A DNA stretch of 8,967 bases from an uncultured Eubacteriales bacterium (GCA_900545455.1 UQZF01000114.1:1-8967), one strand, 5' to 3'; counted from the first letter of the stretch, positions 1 through 7,136 are shown. Made by a program: numbers and translations. The notes: a model not told the origin generated them from the sequence alone.

Positions 1-562
1 TTATTGTACAGCTTCATATTAGCACGAATTTTTGAAACATACAATGAGTATTCTCGAAGAATTTCGCATTCGGACATAAGCTCGGCATTGTGCCCTGCGT
101 TTATGTTGAGCACGGTAACCTTGAGTTCGAGGTCGGGATCGGAAACCTTGCTCAGATATGCCTCTGAGAGGCGGTATATCAGCCTGTCAGCCTGCAGATC
201 GGTTCCATTGTAGAATACGAAGAAGCGAGGCGCGGGGATTTTTTTGAGGGCTGATGAGTAGAGTGATTCGTCTTTGACGAGATTATTATATTCCGCGGAT
301 ATGTAGAATAAATCGCGCAGGGGAATGTTGGGATTTACGGTTGACTGGTGCTCGTAGAGATAGATTGACATATCGAGAACGAATGCAAGGTCGTTTTTCA
401 TTCCGAGATAGATGGCATTTTCAAGCGTCACGATGGTGAGTTTTCCGCATCGGTGTAATTACAGCCGGACACGGCATTGTAAAGGGCTAAAAGATTATTT
501 TTGTCCGAGAATAACATCCTGAATACGGTGTCTTTATACTGTCGGTTGACGGTTATGCCGTT
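1..562 (-). pseudogene. Rpn / PD-(D/E)XK nuclease family 'transposase', frameshifted and partial
   Basis: Minus-strand translation gives two collinear pieces in different frames. The N-terminal piece (about 440-562) reads ITVNRQYKDTVFRMLF, then continues to NYTDAEN. The C-terminal piece (1 to about 440) reads LTIVTLENAIYLGMKNDLAF, then VLDMSIYLYEHQST, later RFFVFYNGTD and VTVLNINAGHN. Together these match, from memory, the Rpn-like PD-(D/E)XK nuclease proteins annotated as transposases in Lachnospiraceae. The YKD, LD and E-x-Q (YEHQ) positions fit the nuclease core. The junction needs one extra base near 440 to read DAEN-LTIVT, so one base has been lost. No ATG, GTG or TTG precedes the N-terminal piece before an upstream in-frame stop (611-613), so the 5' end also looks lost. 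The 3' end runs off the window at base 1. Members of the wider family are linked to RecA-independent DNA mobility; this copy is probably inactive. Confidence 0.8.
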
Positions 563-704
563 TGGTGATGCGGAAGATACATATACGGACTTTGAAATCA
601 GTGCTAAAGGTCAACATATTCAGGTATCTTCTGCAGGTTTAATGGGAATAAAGCATAGACTCCTGAAAATGTCGTGTTACGACAATGAAAATAGAAATAA
701 ATGA
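550..704 (+). other. possible 3' remnant of an unidentified gene
   Basis: An open plus-strand frame ends with TGA at 702-704. Its upstream half (501 to about 549) is antisense to the nuclease relic and can be ignored. The last 50 or so residues, containing DTYTDFEISAKGQ and GLMGIKHRLLKMS, have a protein-like mix of charged and hydrophobic residues. I do not recognise the family. There is no ribosome binding site or sensible start. It could be the tail of a gene cut by the neighbouring nuclease element, or a chance open frame. Confidence 0.2.
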
Positions 705-816
705 AATCAAGAAATATGCTTGAATGTATCATAGCATAGTACATGAAATATAGCAAGGAAAATATTATTAAAATAGATGGTTTAAAAATAGAGTTGCTGT
801 AATCTTCACAAATCTA
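705..816. other. AT-rich spacer with no convincing gene
   Basis: AT-rich sequence between the remnant above and the promoter of the PurF-like gene. A 19-codon frame (743-802, MKYSKENIIKIDGLKIELL) exists but has no ribosome binding site and no recognisable identity. No tRNA, riboswitch or terminator hairpin was seen. Confidence 0.4.
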
Positions 817-845
817 TTGACACATCCCCCTCAAAGCACGATAAT
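817..845 (+). promoter_or_regulatory. sigma-A type promoter for the PurF-like operon
   Basis: A perfect -35 TTGACA (817-822) is followed by a 17-bp spacer and GATAAT (840-845). A second TATAAT lies at 846-851 but is 23 bp from this -35. The predicted start near 852 leaves a leader of only about 35 nt before the ATG at 888. That is too short for a PurR- or guanine-type riboswitch, and none is visible. Confidence 0.7.
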
Positions 846-887
846 TATAATATATGTAAATCTACAGGTTAAGGAGACATAAGCTAA

Positions 888-2294
888 ATGGGCGGATTTT
901 TCGGTGTAACATCACAGCATGATTGTGTGTTTGATTTGTTTTTCGGTATTGATTATCATTCACATCTTGGAACAAGACGCGGCGGTATGGCGGTGTACGG
1001 TAAGGACGGTTTTAACAGGGCTATTCACAATATAGAGAACGCGCCGTTCAGAACGAAGTTCGACAAGGATGTCAATGAGATGAAGGGTATTTATGGTATC
1101 GGCTGTATTTCCGATTATGAGCCGCAGCCTCTTATCATCCGCTCACATCATGGAACCTATGCGATAACTACGGTCGGAAAGATTAACAACAATGATGAGC
1201 TTGTGCAGAAGCTTTTTAATGAGGGGCATACACACTTTTTTGAGATGAGCGGAGGAGAGATTAATGCGACAGAGCTGGTGGCAGCACTCATTAATCAGAA
1301 GGATAATCTGATTGAGGGTATTAGATACGCGCAGGAGTCGATAGATGGCTCCATGTCTATTCTGCTTATGAATCAGGCGGGAATATATGCAGCGCGTGAC
1401 AGATACGGACGTACACCTGTTGTGATAGGGCGCAAGGAGGATGGCTTCTGTGCATCGTTTGAGTGCTTTGCATATAAGAATCTTGGCTACAATGATTACA
1501 GGGAGTTAGGACCGGGTGAGATTGTGGTCATGACGGAGAAGAACTGCGTGACGCTTGCACATCCGAACAAGGAAATGAAGATATGTACATTCCTTTGGGT
1601 ATACTACGGATATCCGGCGAGCTCCTACGAGGGCATAAGCGTGGAGCAGATGCGTTACAACTGCGGAGCTAAGATGGCGATGCGCGATAACGTGAAGCCT
1701 GATATTGTGGCGGGAGTACCTGATTCGGGTACGGCACATGCCGTTGGATATGCCAATGCTTCGGGCATTCCTTTTTCAAGACCTTTTATCAAGTACACTC
1801 CGACATGGCCGAGATCGTTCATGCCGACTATCCAGAGTAAGAGAAACCTTATTGCAAAAATGAAGCTCCTCGCGGTTGATGATCTTATAAAGGATAAGAG
1901 CCTTCTGCTTATCGACGATTCGATTGTGCGAGGAACACAGCTTCGCGAGACAACGGAGTTTCTTTACCAGAGCGGGGCGAAAGAGGTACATATAAGACCT
2001 GCATGCCCACCTCTTCTTTATGGCTGCAAGTATCTCAACTTCTCGCGTTCATCATCGGAGATGGATTTGATTACGAGGCGTGTAATAGAGAGACTTGAGA
2101 ACGGAAACGTGACGGATGAGGTTTTGAAGGAGTATGCTGATCCTGAATCGGAAAAGTATGAGCGCATGGTTGAGGAGATAAGAAAGGAACTCAATTTCAC
2201 ATCACTCAGGTTCAACAGGCTTGATGATATGCTTGATTCTACGGGACTGCCACACGAGTGTATGTGCACATACTGCTGGGATGGCAGGGAATGA
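888..2294 (+). CDS. purF: PurF-family amidophosphoribosyltransferase paralogue with a degraded glutaminase site
   Basis: A 468-residue protein with the two-domain layout of PurF (glutamine PRPP amidotransferase, first step of purine synthesis). The start is fixed by AAGGAGA at 871-877 and by alignment of MGGFFG with MCGIFG. Residues 1 to about 230 form the Ntn-hydrolase glutaminase domain, but the nucleophile Cys is Gly2. By hand alignment with B. subtilis PurF, the glutamine-binding HVRYAT segment is replaced (IGCISD, 71-76), HNG of the oxyanion site is TVG (95-97), and the substrate Asp is Ala128. The phosphoribosyltransferase half is intact: GVPDSG (276-281) and the PRPP motif IDDSIVRGT (342-350). 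Candidate Fe-S ligands are kept: C233, C372 or C380, C460 and C463. The PRPP flexible loop reads TWPRSFMP rather than YVGRTFI. It may use free ammonia, or have a regulatory or different role; canonical glutamine-dependent activity is unlikely. The symbol is by family only. Confidence 0.85.
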   Translation: MGGFFGVTSQHDCVFDLFFGIDYHSHLGTRRGGMAVYGKDGFNRAIHNIENAPFRTKFDKDVNEMKGIYGIGCISDYEPQPLIIRSHHGTYAITTVGKINNNDELVQKLFNEGHTHFFEMSGGEINATELVAALINQKDNLIEGIRYAQESIDGSMSILLMNQAGIYAARDRYGRTPVVIGRKEDGFCASFECFAYKNLGYNDYRELGPGEIVVMTEKNCVTLAHPNKEMKICTFLWVYYGYPASSYEGISVEQMRYNCGAKMAMRDNVKPDIVAGVPDSGTAHAVGYANASGIPFSRPFIKYTPTWPRSFMPTIQSKRNLIAKMKLLAVDDLIKDKSLLLIDDSIVRGTQLRETTEFLYQSGAKEVHIRPACPPLLYGCKYLNFSRSSSEMDLITRRVIERLENGNVTDEVLKEYADPESEKYERMVEEIRKELNFTSLRFNRLDDMLDSTGLPHECMCTYCWDGRE

Positions 2295-2350
2295 GCTTAC
2301 AAAATACATTTTGAACCTCATATCATAAAATAAAAAAGGTGGTCGTTATT

Positions 2351-3250
2351 ATGGAAAGCATGGAAGATTACAAGGATTTATATGAAGCTTCATTTAAGAA
2401 GTTCAGAGTAGGCGATATAGTGAAGGGAACCGTAATATCCGTTGACGAGAATGGAGCGGTTATTGACCTTAATTATTATGCACCCGGTTTTATTGCGGTC
2501 GACGAGTTCTCGGATAATCCGGATTTTTCAATAGAGGAGGAAGTTAAGGTTGGCGATGAGGTGACGGCAGCAGTCGTTGCGACGGATGATGGTGCCGGCA
2601 ATATTGTCCTATCTAAGAAGCAGGCAAGCCATGAGACGGCTTGGGAGAAATTCCGCGAATGGAAGGCTGAGGGCAGACGCATGAGCGTTAAGGCTACCGA
2701 GGCTGTGAACGCAGGGGTAGTGTGCTATCTTGAAGGAATACGCGCTTTCATTCCTGCATCGAAGCTTGCGCTCCACTATGTGGAAAATCCGGCAGAGTAT
2801 GTTGGACAGACGGTCGATGCCGTTGTCATAACAGTCGATGAGGAGAATGAGAAGCTTGTGCTGTCATGCCGCGAAATACTTCAGGAGAAGCTCGATGAGC
2901 AGAGGAGCGAACAGGTAAAGAGACTTGCCGTCGGTTCGATAGTGAACGGAAAGGTTGAGAGCCTCAAGGATTATGGCGCATTTGTTGATATAGGCGATGG
3001 TGTGAGCGGACTTGTCCATATTTCGCAGATTCCTTATCCTAAAAAGCTTGTGCATCCTAAGTATGCGCTTAAGGAGGGGCAGGAGGTAACTGCCAAGATA
3101 ACGAAGATTGAGAACGGCAAGGTCAGCCTTTCGATGAAGGACGTCAACGAGGCGATTGACAAGGAAGTTGACGAGGAGCCTGTCGAGTATGTAAGCAATG
3201 AGACTGTGGGCACCGGCATGGGGGATTTATTTAAGAAGCTGGGCTTTTAA
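2351..3250 (+). CDS. S1 RNA-binding domain protein (three S1 repeats)
   Basis: A 299-residue acidic cytoplasmic protein made of three S1 (OB-fold) repeats at about residues 18-90, 104-175 and 194-264. Repeat 1 starts FRVGDIVKGTVISVDENGAV. Repeat 3 is the most canonical: VGSIVNGKVESLKDYGAFVD, then GLVHISQI and KVSLSMKD. It resembles a short ribosomal protein S1 homologue and probably binds single-stranded RNA, perhaps during translation or mRNA turnover. It is shorter than the four-repeat S1-like proteins of many Firmicutes. The ATG at 2351 is chosen because AAAGGTGG (2335-2342) lies 8 nt upstream; an upstream in-frame GTG at 2339 falls inside that site. It lies 56 nt after the PurF-like gene with no terminator between, so the two are probably co-transcribed. 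The last residues (GMGDLFKKLGF) form a short tail after the final repeat. Confidence 0.85.
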   Translation: MESMEDYKDLYEASFKKFRVGDIVKGTVISVDENGAVIDLNYYAPGFIAVDEFSDNPDFSIEEEVKVGDEVTAAVVATDDGAGNIVLSKKQASHETAWEKFREWKAEGRRMSVKATEAVNAGVVCYLEGIRAFIPASKLALHYVENPAEYVGQTVDAVVITVDEENEKLVLSCREILQEKLDEQRSEQVKRLAVGSIVNGKVESLKDYGAFVDIGDGVSGLVHISQIPYPKKLVHPKYALKEGQEVTAKITKIENGKVSLSMKDVNEAIDKEVDEEPVEYVSNETVGTGMGDLFKKLGF

Positions 3251-3253
3251 CAA

Positions 3254-3299
3254 ATGGAGGTGATTATATATGGATTACTCCGGAGCGATAATAAAATAA
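3254..3299 (+). other. strong ribosome binding site and nine-codon ORF ending in an in-frame TAA before the HD-GYP gene
   Basis: TGGAGGTGA (3255-3263) is an excellent Shine-Dalgarno placed 6-7 nt before ATG 3270-3272. That ATG reads MDYSGAIIK and stops at TAA 3297-3299. The frame is the same as the downstream HD-GYP gene, continuing YDE-MADRRV after the stop. The short ORF is therefore either the original 5' end of that gene cut by a nonsense mutation, or a translated leader from which ribosomes restart at 3309. Confidence 0.7.
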
Positions 3300-3308
3300 T
3301 ACGATGAG

Positions 3309-4448
3309 ATGGCAGACAGACGTGTGGCGGCAGCTTGCAGGTTAAACGTGGCGTTTATGATTATTGTAGGTCTGCTGAATGTGCTTGGAATATTTATTAT
3401 TGAGATGAAGATGCTCATGTTCGTCGTGGGTGCTTCAATAATAATATATATGCTTCCCACGCTTTTATATAATGTCCTGGGGATTCATAAGGGATGGGTG
3501 AGATACATAATTCTTTTCCTGCTGGTAGTGCTGGCCGGTCTGGAATACGCTGTGTTGTCGTACCATGTTATACTTATGTTGTCATTTCCGCTTGTCATTG
3601 TATGCCTTTACAGCAGGAACAGATATGTCATTTATGTGTCGGTGCTCACTATACCTATGCTTATCGTGTCGCATCTGGCTGCCTTTGCACTGAAGGTTGT
3701 GCCGGACGAGCCGCTTGTGACTTTGAAGGGGGTTGTTTTGTATGGAATCCTGCCAAGACTTCTTGAAATGTTCGCTTTTATTGTGGCAGCGTACTTCATA
3801 GCTGACAGAATGCAGGCTCTTGTCGGAAGGGTTCTGTTAAAAAACAAGGAGTTGTATGCTGACCAGGAAAACACCCTTACGTCATTGTCGGAGATTATCG
3901 AGTCACAATCGGAGCATACGGGAACGCATGTAAAGAGAGTTGCGCTGTACGCGGATATAATATGCCGCGGACTTGGCATTTCGGAGGAGGAGAGCTGGAA
4001 GATTTCACAGGCATCTAAGATGCACGATGTCGGAAAGATTATCGTCCCGCTTGAAATTCTTGAGAAGGCGGGAAAACTCACGCCCGAGGAGTTCGAGATT
4101 GTCAAAAAGCATACCGACTATGGAAAGAAAATGCTCGAAAATTCTCCGGGTGAGCTTATGCAGCTCGGTGCAGTCATAGCTTACGAGCACCATGAGAGGT
4201 GGGACGGAACCGGCTATCATGGGTTGAAAGGGGAGGAAATTCACCCGGCGGCAAGATGTGTTGCCCTCGCTGATGTGTTCGATGCCTTGGTATCAAAAAG
4301 ACCATATAAAGAAGCATGGTCTCTTGAGAAAGTGAGGGAGGAAATTAAAGCACAGCGCGGGAAGCAGTTTGCACCCGAGGTCGTCGATGTATTCCTGCGG
4401 GAGTTTGATAAATTCAGGGAAGTCTGCGAGTCTGCGGAGAATATGTGA
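3309..4448 (+). CDS. membrane-anchored HD-GYP domain protein (putative c-di-GMP phosphodiesterase), N-terminus interrupted
   Basis: From the ATG at 3309 this is 379 residues. About six hydrophobic helices (roughly 12-31, 33-57, 63-83, 86-101, 106-128, 143-165) form an unclassified membrane sensor region. A short coiled linker (about 165-195) leads to an HD-GYP domain. Metal-site residues are present: H203/H207 (EHTGTH), H239-D240 with K243 (MHDVGK), H268, H294-H295 (EHHERWDG) and D322. The family hydrolyses cyclic di-GMP to pGpG or GMP. Two oddities stand out. The GYP motif is GYHGLKG (302-308), one residue short of the usual GYPxGLKG, as if the Pro codon were deleted. The real start region is split off by TAA 3297-3299, and the ATG at 3309 has no good ribosome binding site. 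It may be expressed by reinitiation, or be a decaying gene. It is third in the unit after the S1 gene. Confidence 0.75.
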   Translation: MADRRVAAACRLNVAFMIIVGLLNVLGIFIIEMKMLMFVVGASIIIYMLPTLLYNVLGIHKGWVRYIILFLLVVLAGLEYAVLSYHVILMLSFPLVIVCLYSRNRYVIYVSVLTIPMLIVSHLAAFALKVVPDEPLVTLKGVVLYGILPRLLEMFAFIVAAYFIADRMQALVGRVLLKNKELYADQENTLTSLSEIIESQSEHTGTHVKRVALYADIICRGLGISEEESWKISQASKMHDVGKIIVPLEILEKAGKLTPEEFEIVKKHTDYGKKMLENSPGELMQLGAVIAYEHHERWDGTGYHGLKGEEIHPAARCVALADVFDALVSKRPYKEAWSLEKVREEIKAQRGKQFAPEVVDVFLREFDKFREVCESAENM

Positions 4449-4497
4449 TGATCACGAATGTTTTATAGTATAATTATAATCGGCGGACTAAAAGCAT

Positions 4498-4562
4498 AAA
4501 AACACCATTCTGATGAACGATTACATACGCTTAGACGTAATATTCATCAGAATGGTGTTTTT
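4498..4562. terminator. bidirectional rho-independent terminator
   Basis: A perfect 20-bp inverted repeat (4498-4517 with 4543-4562) encloses a 25-nt centre. ATTAC (4520-4524) and GTAAT (4537-4541) can extend the stem. The arms begin with AAAAA and end with TTTTT, so each strand's transcript has a hairpin followed by U residues. It lies between the convergent HD-GYP and uxaC genes and should end both. Confidence 0.9.
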
Positions 4563-4598
4563 GTTGTGCCTGTAAGTCTGCGTCAGACAGTTGCTGAA

Positions 4599-6020
4599 TT
4601 ACTTCTCAACTGTGTCGAGCTTGAAACCGAAGTATCTTACGGCGTTGTTGTAGGAGATGTCTCTTACCATGCCACCGAGAGTCTTCATATCGGCAGGATA
4701 CTCACCGTTCTCAACCCACTTGCCGAGAAGCTCGCACATGATTCTTCTGAAGTATTCGTGTCTTGTATAAGATAAGAAACTTCTGGAGTCTGTGAGCATA
4801 CCGATGAAGTTGCCGAGAAGTCCTAAGTTGGCGAGAGATGTCATCTGGTCTGTCATACCTACCTTGTGGTCATTGAACCACCATGCAGAACCCTGCTGAA
4901 TCTTGCCGACAGCGTTTGAATCCTGGAAGCAGCCGAGAACTGTTCCGATTGCAGCGTTGTCGATAGGGTTGAGTGAGTAGATAATTGTCTTAGGAAGCTC
5001 ATCGGTAGCGTTCATGTTGTTTAAGAAATCAGCCATCTCAGCGGAAGAGCTGTATGTGTTGATGCAGTCATATCCGGTATCAGGTCCGAGCTGGTTGTAA
5101 CGTAATACGTTGTTATCTCTCTTAGCACCGTAGTGAAGCTGCATAGCCCATCCGAGCTTGTGGTACTCCTTGCCTACGAATGTCATGAAAGCTGTCTTGA
5201 ACTTGAGTTCCTCCTCCTTGGAGAGAGCAGCGCCGCTAAGTCTCTTAGCGAAAATCTTCTCGATTTCTTCCTCTGTTGCAGGCTTGAACATAACATACTC
5301 AAGCGCGTGGTCGGAAGCACGGCAGCCCATTGAATCAAAGAAAGCCATTCTCTTTACGAGAGCTTCCTTGAGACCTGCGAAGCTGTCAACCTTGACACCG
5401 CTTACCTCTGAGAGTTTGTCAAGGTACTCTGTGTAATCAGGCTTCTCGATGTTCATTGCCTTATCAGGTCTCCATGCAGGAAGTACCTGAACATCAAATG
5501 TAGGATCGGCGGCAATCTGCTTGTGATACTCAAGTGAGTCGACAGGATCATCTGTTGTACATATAAGGGTAACACCTGACTTCTTGATGATGTTGCGGAC
5601 TGTCATGGAATCCTCGGCAAGTTTAGCGTTGCAGATGTTCCATACTTCCTCGGCTGTATCACCGTTTAAAACACCGTGATAGTCGAAGTATCTCTGAAGC
5701 TCAAGATGGCTCCAGTGGTAGAGTGGGTTGCCGATAGCCTTTGTGAGTGTCTCAGCCCACTTCTGGAATTTCTCTCTGTCCGAAGCGCCGCCTGTTATAT
5801 AGTACTCATCAACTCCGTTGGAACGCATCTGTCTCCACTTGTAGTGGTCTCCGCCGAGCCATACCTGAGTGATGTTCTCGAACTTACGGTCTTCTGCGAT
5901 TTCCTTAGGATTGATGTGGCAGTGATAGTCCAATATAGGCATATTCTCTGCATAATCATGGAATAAAGTCTTTGCTGTGTCTGTGGAAAGCATGAAATCC
6001 TTGTCCATAAACTGTTTCAT
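4599..6020 (-). CDS. uxaC: glucuronate (uronate) isomerase UxaC
   Basis: A 473-residue cytoplasmic enzyme of the amidohydrolase-related uronate isomerase family (EC 5.3.1.12). It converts D-galacturonate to D-tagaturonate and D-glucuronate to D-fructuronate, the entry step for hexuronates from pectin or glycosaminoglycans. Diagnostic segments are the metal-binding HxH in LDYHCHINPKEIAED (H33, H35), the WLGGDHYKWRQMRSNG block, TTDDPVDSLEYH, VLPAWRPDK, MQLHYGAKRDNN, GSAWWFNDHKVGM and TDSRSFLSYTRHEYFRR. Length is typical (about 470). AGGAGG (complement of 6029-6034) lies 8 nt before the ATG. It follows the lacI-type gene on the same strand after 63 nt, so the two are probably co-transcribed, and it is divergent from uxaB/uxaA. 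Identification is very secure; substrate preference is not visible. Confidence 0.97.
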   Translation of the reverse strand: MKQFMDKDFMLSTDTAKTLFHDYAENMPILDYHCHINPKEIAEDRKFENITQVWLGGDHYKWRQMRSNGVDEYYITGGASDREKFQKWAETLTKAIGNPLYHWSHLELQRYFDYHGVLNGDTAEEVWNICNAKLAEDSMTVRNIIKKSGVTLICTTDDPVDSLEYHKQIAADPTFDVQVLPAWRPDKAMNIEKPDYTEYLDKLSEVSGVKVDSFAGLKEALVKRMAFFDSMGCRASDHALEYVMFKPATEEEIEKIFAKRLSGAALSKEEELKFKTAFMTFVGKEYHKLGWAMQLHYGAKRDNNVLRYNQLGPDTGYDCINTYSSSAEMADFLNNMNATDELPKTIIYSLNPIDNAAIGTVLGCFQDSNAVGKIQQGSAWWFNDHKVGMTDQMTSLANLGLLGNFIGMLTDSRSFLSYTRHEYFRRIMCELLGKWVENGEYPADMKTLGGMVRDISYNNAVRYFGFKLDTVEK

Positions 6021-6083
6021 AGTTAAAACCTCCTGATTGTGATTATATCTGCATGAGCAGATGTGTACATTGTAATTGTACTC
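6021..6083 (-). promoter_or_regulatory. lacI-uxaC intergenic spacer with two small inverted repeats
   Basis: The gap between the regulator stop and uxaC contains ATCTGC-ATGA-GCAGAT (6047-6062), a 6-bp hairpin just upstream of the uxaC ribosome binding site. It also holds GTACA/TGTAC (6065-6069 and 6077-6081) right after the regulator stop. A minus-strand TATAAT (complement of 6042-6047) exists but has no convincing -35. The hairpins are too weak and lack a U-run, so this is not a terminator. They could adjust expression of uxaC relative to the regulator. Confidence 0.35.
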
Positions 6084-7085
6084 TTAGAATTGTGTTGTGC
6101 CACGCTTGACAATGTCAGCTGTTATGTTGGTTTTGCATGGAACATTGCTTCCGTTAAATACACCCATGAGCGTGTTGACGGTTGTGATGCACAGAGCTTC
6201 GACCTTGCTGTCAATTGAGGTGAGCTCAGGATCGGTACAGCTTGCAACTATAGTGTTGTTGTAGCCGACGATGCTTAGGTCATCAGGTACCTTCATGTCA
6301 TGTGAGTGGGCGAATTTCAGCGCACCTACGGCGAGTGAATCATCGGAAGTGACAACTGCGTCAAAGCGGAGTCCACGGTCATAAAGACTCGTGAGGTAAT
6401 CGCGCGCATTGGCGATATTCTTGTTGCAAAGATGCAGAAGCTCATTATTAATAGGTATATTATGTACAAAATGAGCTTTTTTAAAGCCGGCAAGCTTACA
6501 CTGACCCGATAGGGAAGTGCTTGTGTAAAGGTATACAATATTGCGGCATCCGCTTCTTATAAGAGCATCCGTAACCTCATAGACGGCATTTTCGTCATCA
6601 CAGAGTGTTCCGTAGATGTTCGGTGCATCAAGATATCCGTTGACAAGCATAATCGGAAGCTTCTCTGCTGCTTCGATAATATATTTGTTATCGGCGGCTT
6701 TTGTCTCGAGAAACTTAGAACCGACAAGTATAACAGCGTCAACACGCTTAGAAAGCAGCAGTTCGAGGTAATCCTTCTTGGTTGAGAGGTCATTGCCCGT
6801 ACAACACAGAATTGCATCGTAGCCGTTAGAGCGGAGCTCTCTTTCTAAGTAGTATACGGCGTTGGCAAGATATACATCGGAGGAATCCGTACACATGATG
6901 CCGATGGTCTTCATGGTATTAAGACCGAGACCACGGGCGAATACATTCGGTGTATAGCCGATTTCCTTCATAACCGAGAGCACCTTCTGTTTCGTCTTTT
7001 CGCTGACATTATTGTTGCCGTTAATGACGCGTGATACGGTTGCAATGGAGACACCGGCTTTTTTGGAAACATCATAAATATTCAT
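6084..7085 (-). CDS. LacI-family transcriptional regulator of the uronate locus
   Basis: A 333-residue protein with an N-terminal LacI helix-turn-helix (MNIYDVSKKAGVSIATVSRV, then INGNNNVSEKTKQKV, about 1-45), a hinge region (PNVFARGLGLN, about 47-57), and a periplasmic-binding-protein-like effector domain starting at TIGIMCTDSSD. VTSDDSLAVGALKFAH and DDLSIVGYNN are typical of the family. The start has AAAGGAA (complement of 7095-7101) 9-10 nt upstream. It lies directly upstream of uxaC on the same strand and divergent from uxaB, so it is most likely the local repressor, responding to a uronate or pathway intermediate such as tagaturonate, fructuronate or altronate (inferred). A perfect 16-bp palindrome sits between its predicted promoter and start codon, suggesting autoregulation. 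It is not GntR-type ExuR/UxuR as in E. coli. Confidence 0.92.
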   Translation of the reverse strand: MNIYDVSKKAGVSIATVSRVINGNNNVSEKTKQKVLSVMKEIGYTPNVFARGLGLNTMKTIGIMCTDSSDVYLANAVYYLERELRSNGYDAILCCTGNDLSTKKDYLELLLSKRVDAVILVGSKFLETKAADNKYIIEAAEKLPIMLVNGYLDAPNIYGTLCDDENAVYEVTDALIRSGCRNIVYLYTSTSLSGQCKLAGFKKAHFVHNIPINNELLHLCNKNIANARDYLTSLYDRGLRFDAVVTSDDSLAVGALKFAHSHDMKVPDDLSIVGYNNTIVASCTDPELTSIDSKVEALCITTVNTLMGVFNGSNVPCKTNITADIVKRGTTQF

Positions 7086-7108
7086 GCGTCTAAATTCCTT
7101 TCTGAAAA

Positions 7109-7124
7109 ATGTAAGTACTTACAT
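7109..7124. promoter_or_regulatory. perfect palindromic operator O1 (lacI side)
   Basis: ATGTAAGTACTTACAT is a perfect 16-bp palindrome of the size bound by LacI-family dimers. It lies just downstream of the predicted lacI transcription start, where binding would block its own transcription. It matches the uxaB-side site (7242-7257) at 13 of 16 positions. Confidence 0.75.
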
Positions 7125-7136
7125 ACTTATGAAGCT

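Noticed and set aside
1..213. 69-codon plus-strand frame at the window start
   Set aside because: Antisense to the nuclease relic, whose minus-strand reading gives recognisable family motifs.
743..802. Nineteen-codon peptide MKYSKENIIKIDGLKIELL
   Set aside because: No ribosome binding site, no identity, and AT-rich context; most likely chance.
846..887. Riboswitch upstream of the PurF-like gene
   Set aside because: The predicted leader is only about 35 nt and shows no purine or PRPP aptamer-like structure.
2339..2350. GTG at 2339 as the start of the S1 protein
   Set aside because: The codon lies inside the AAAGGTGG ribosome binding site that serves ATG 2351.
3632..4105. Long 157-codon minus-strand open frame
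   Set aside because: It is antisense to the HD-GYP gene, whose motifs are clear. It is Ser/Cys-rich with no ribosome binding site or recognisable domain.
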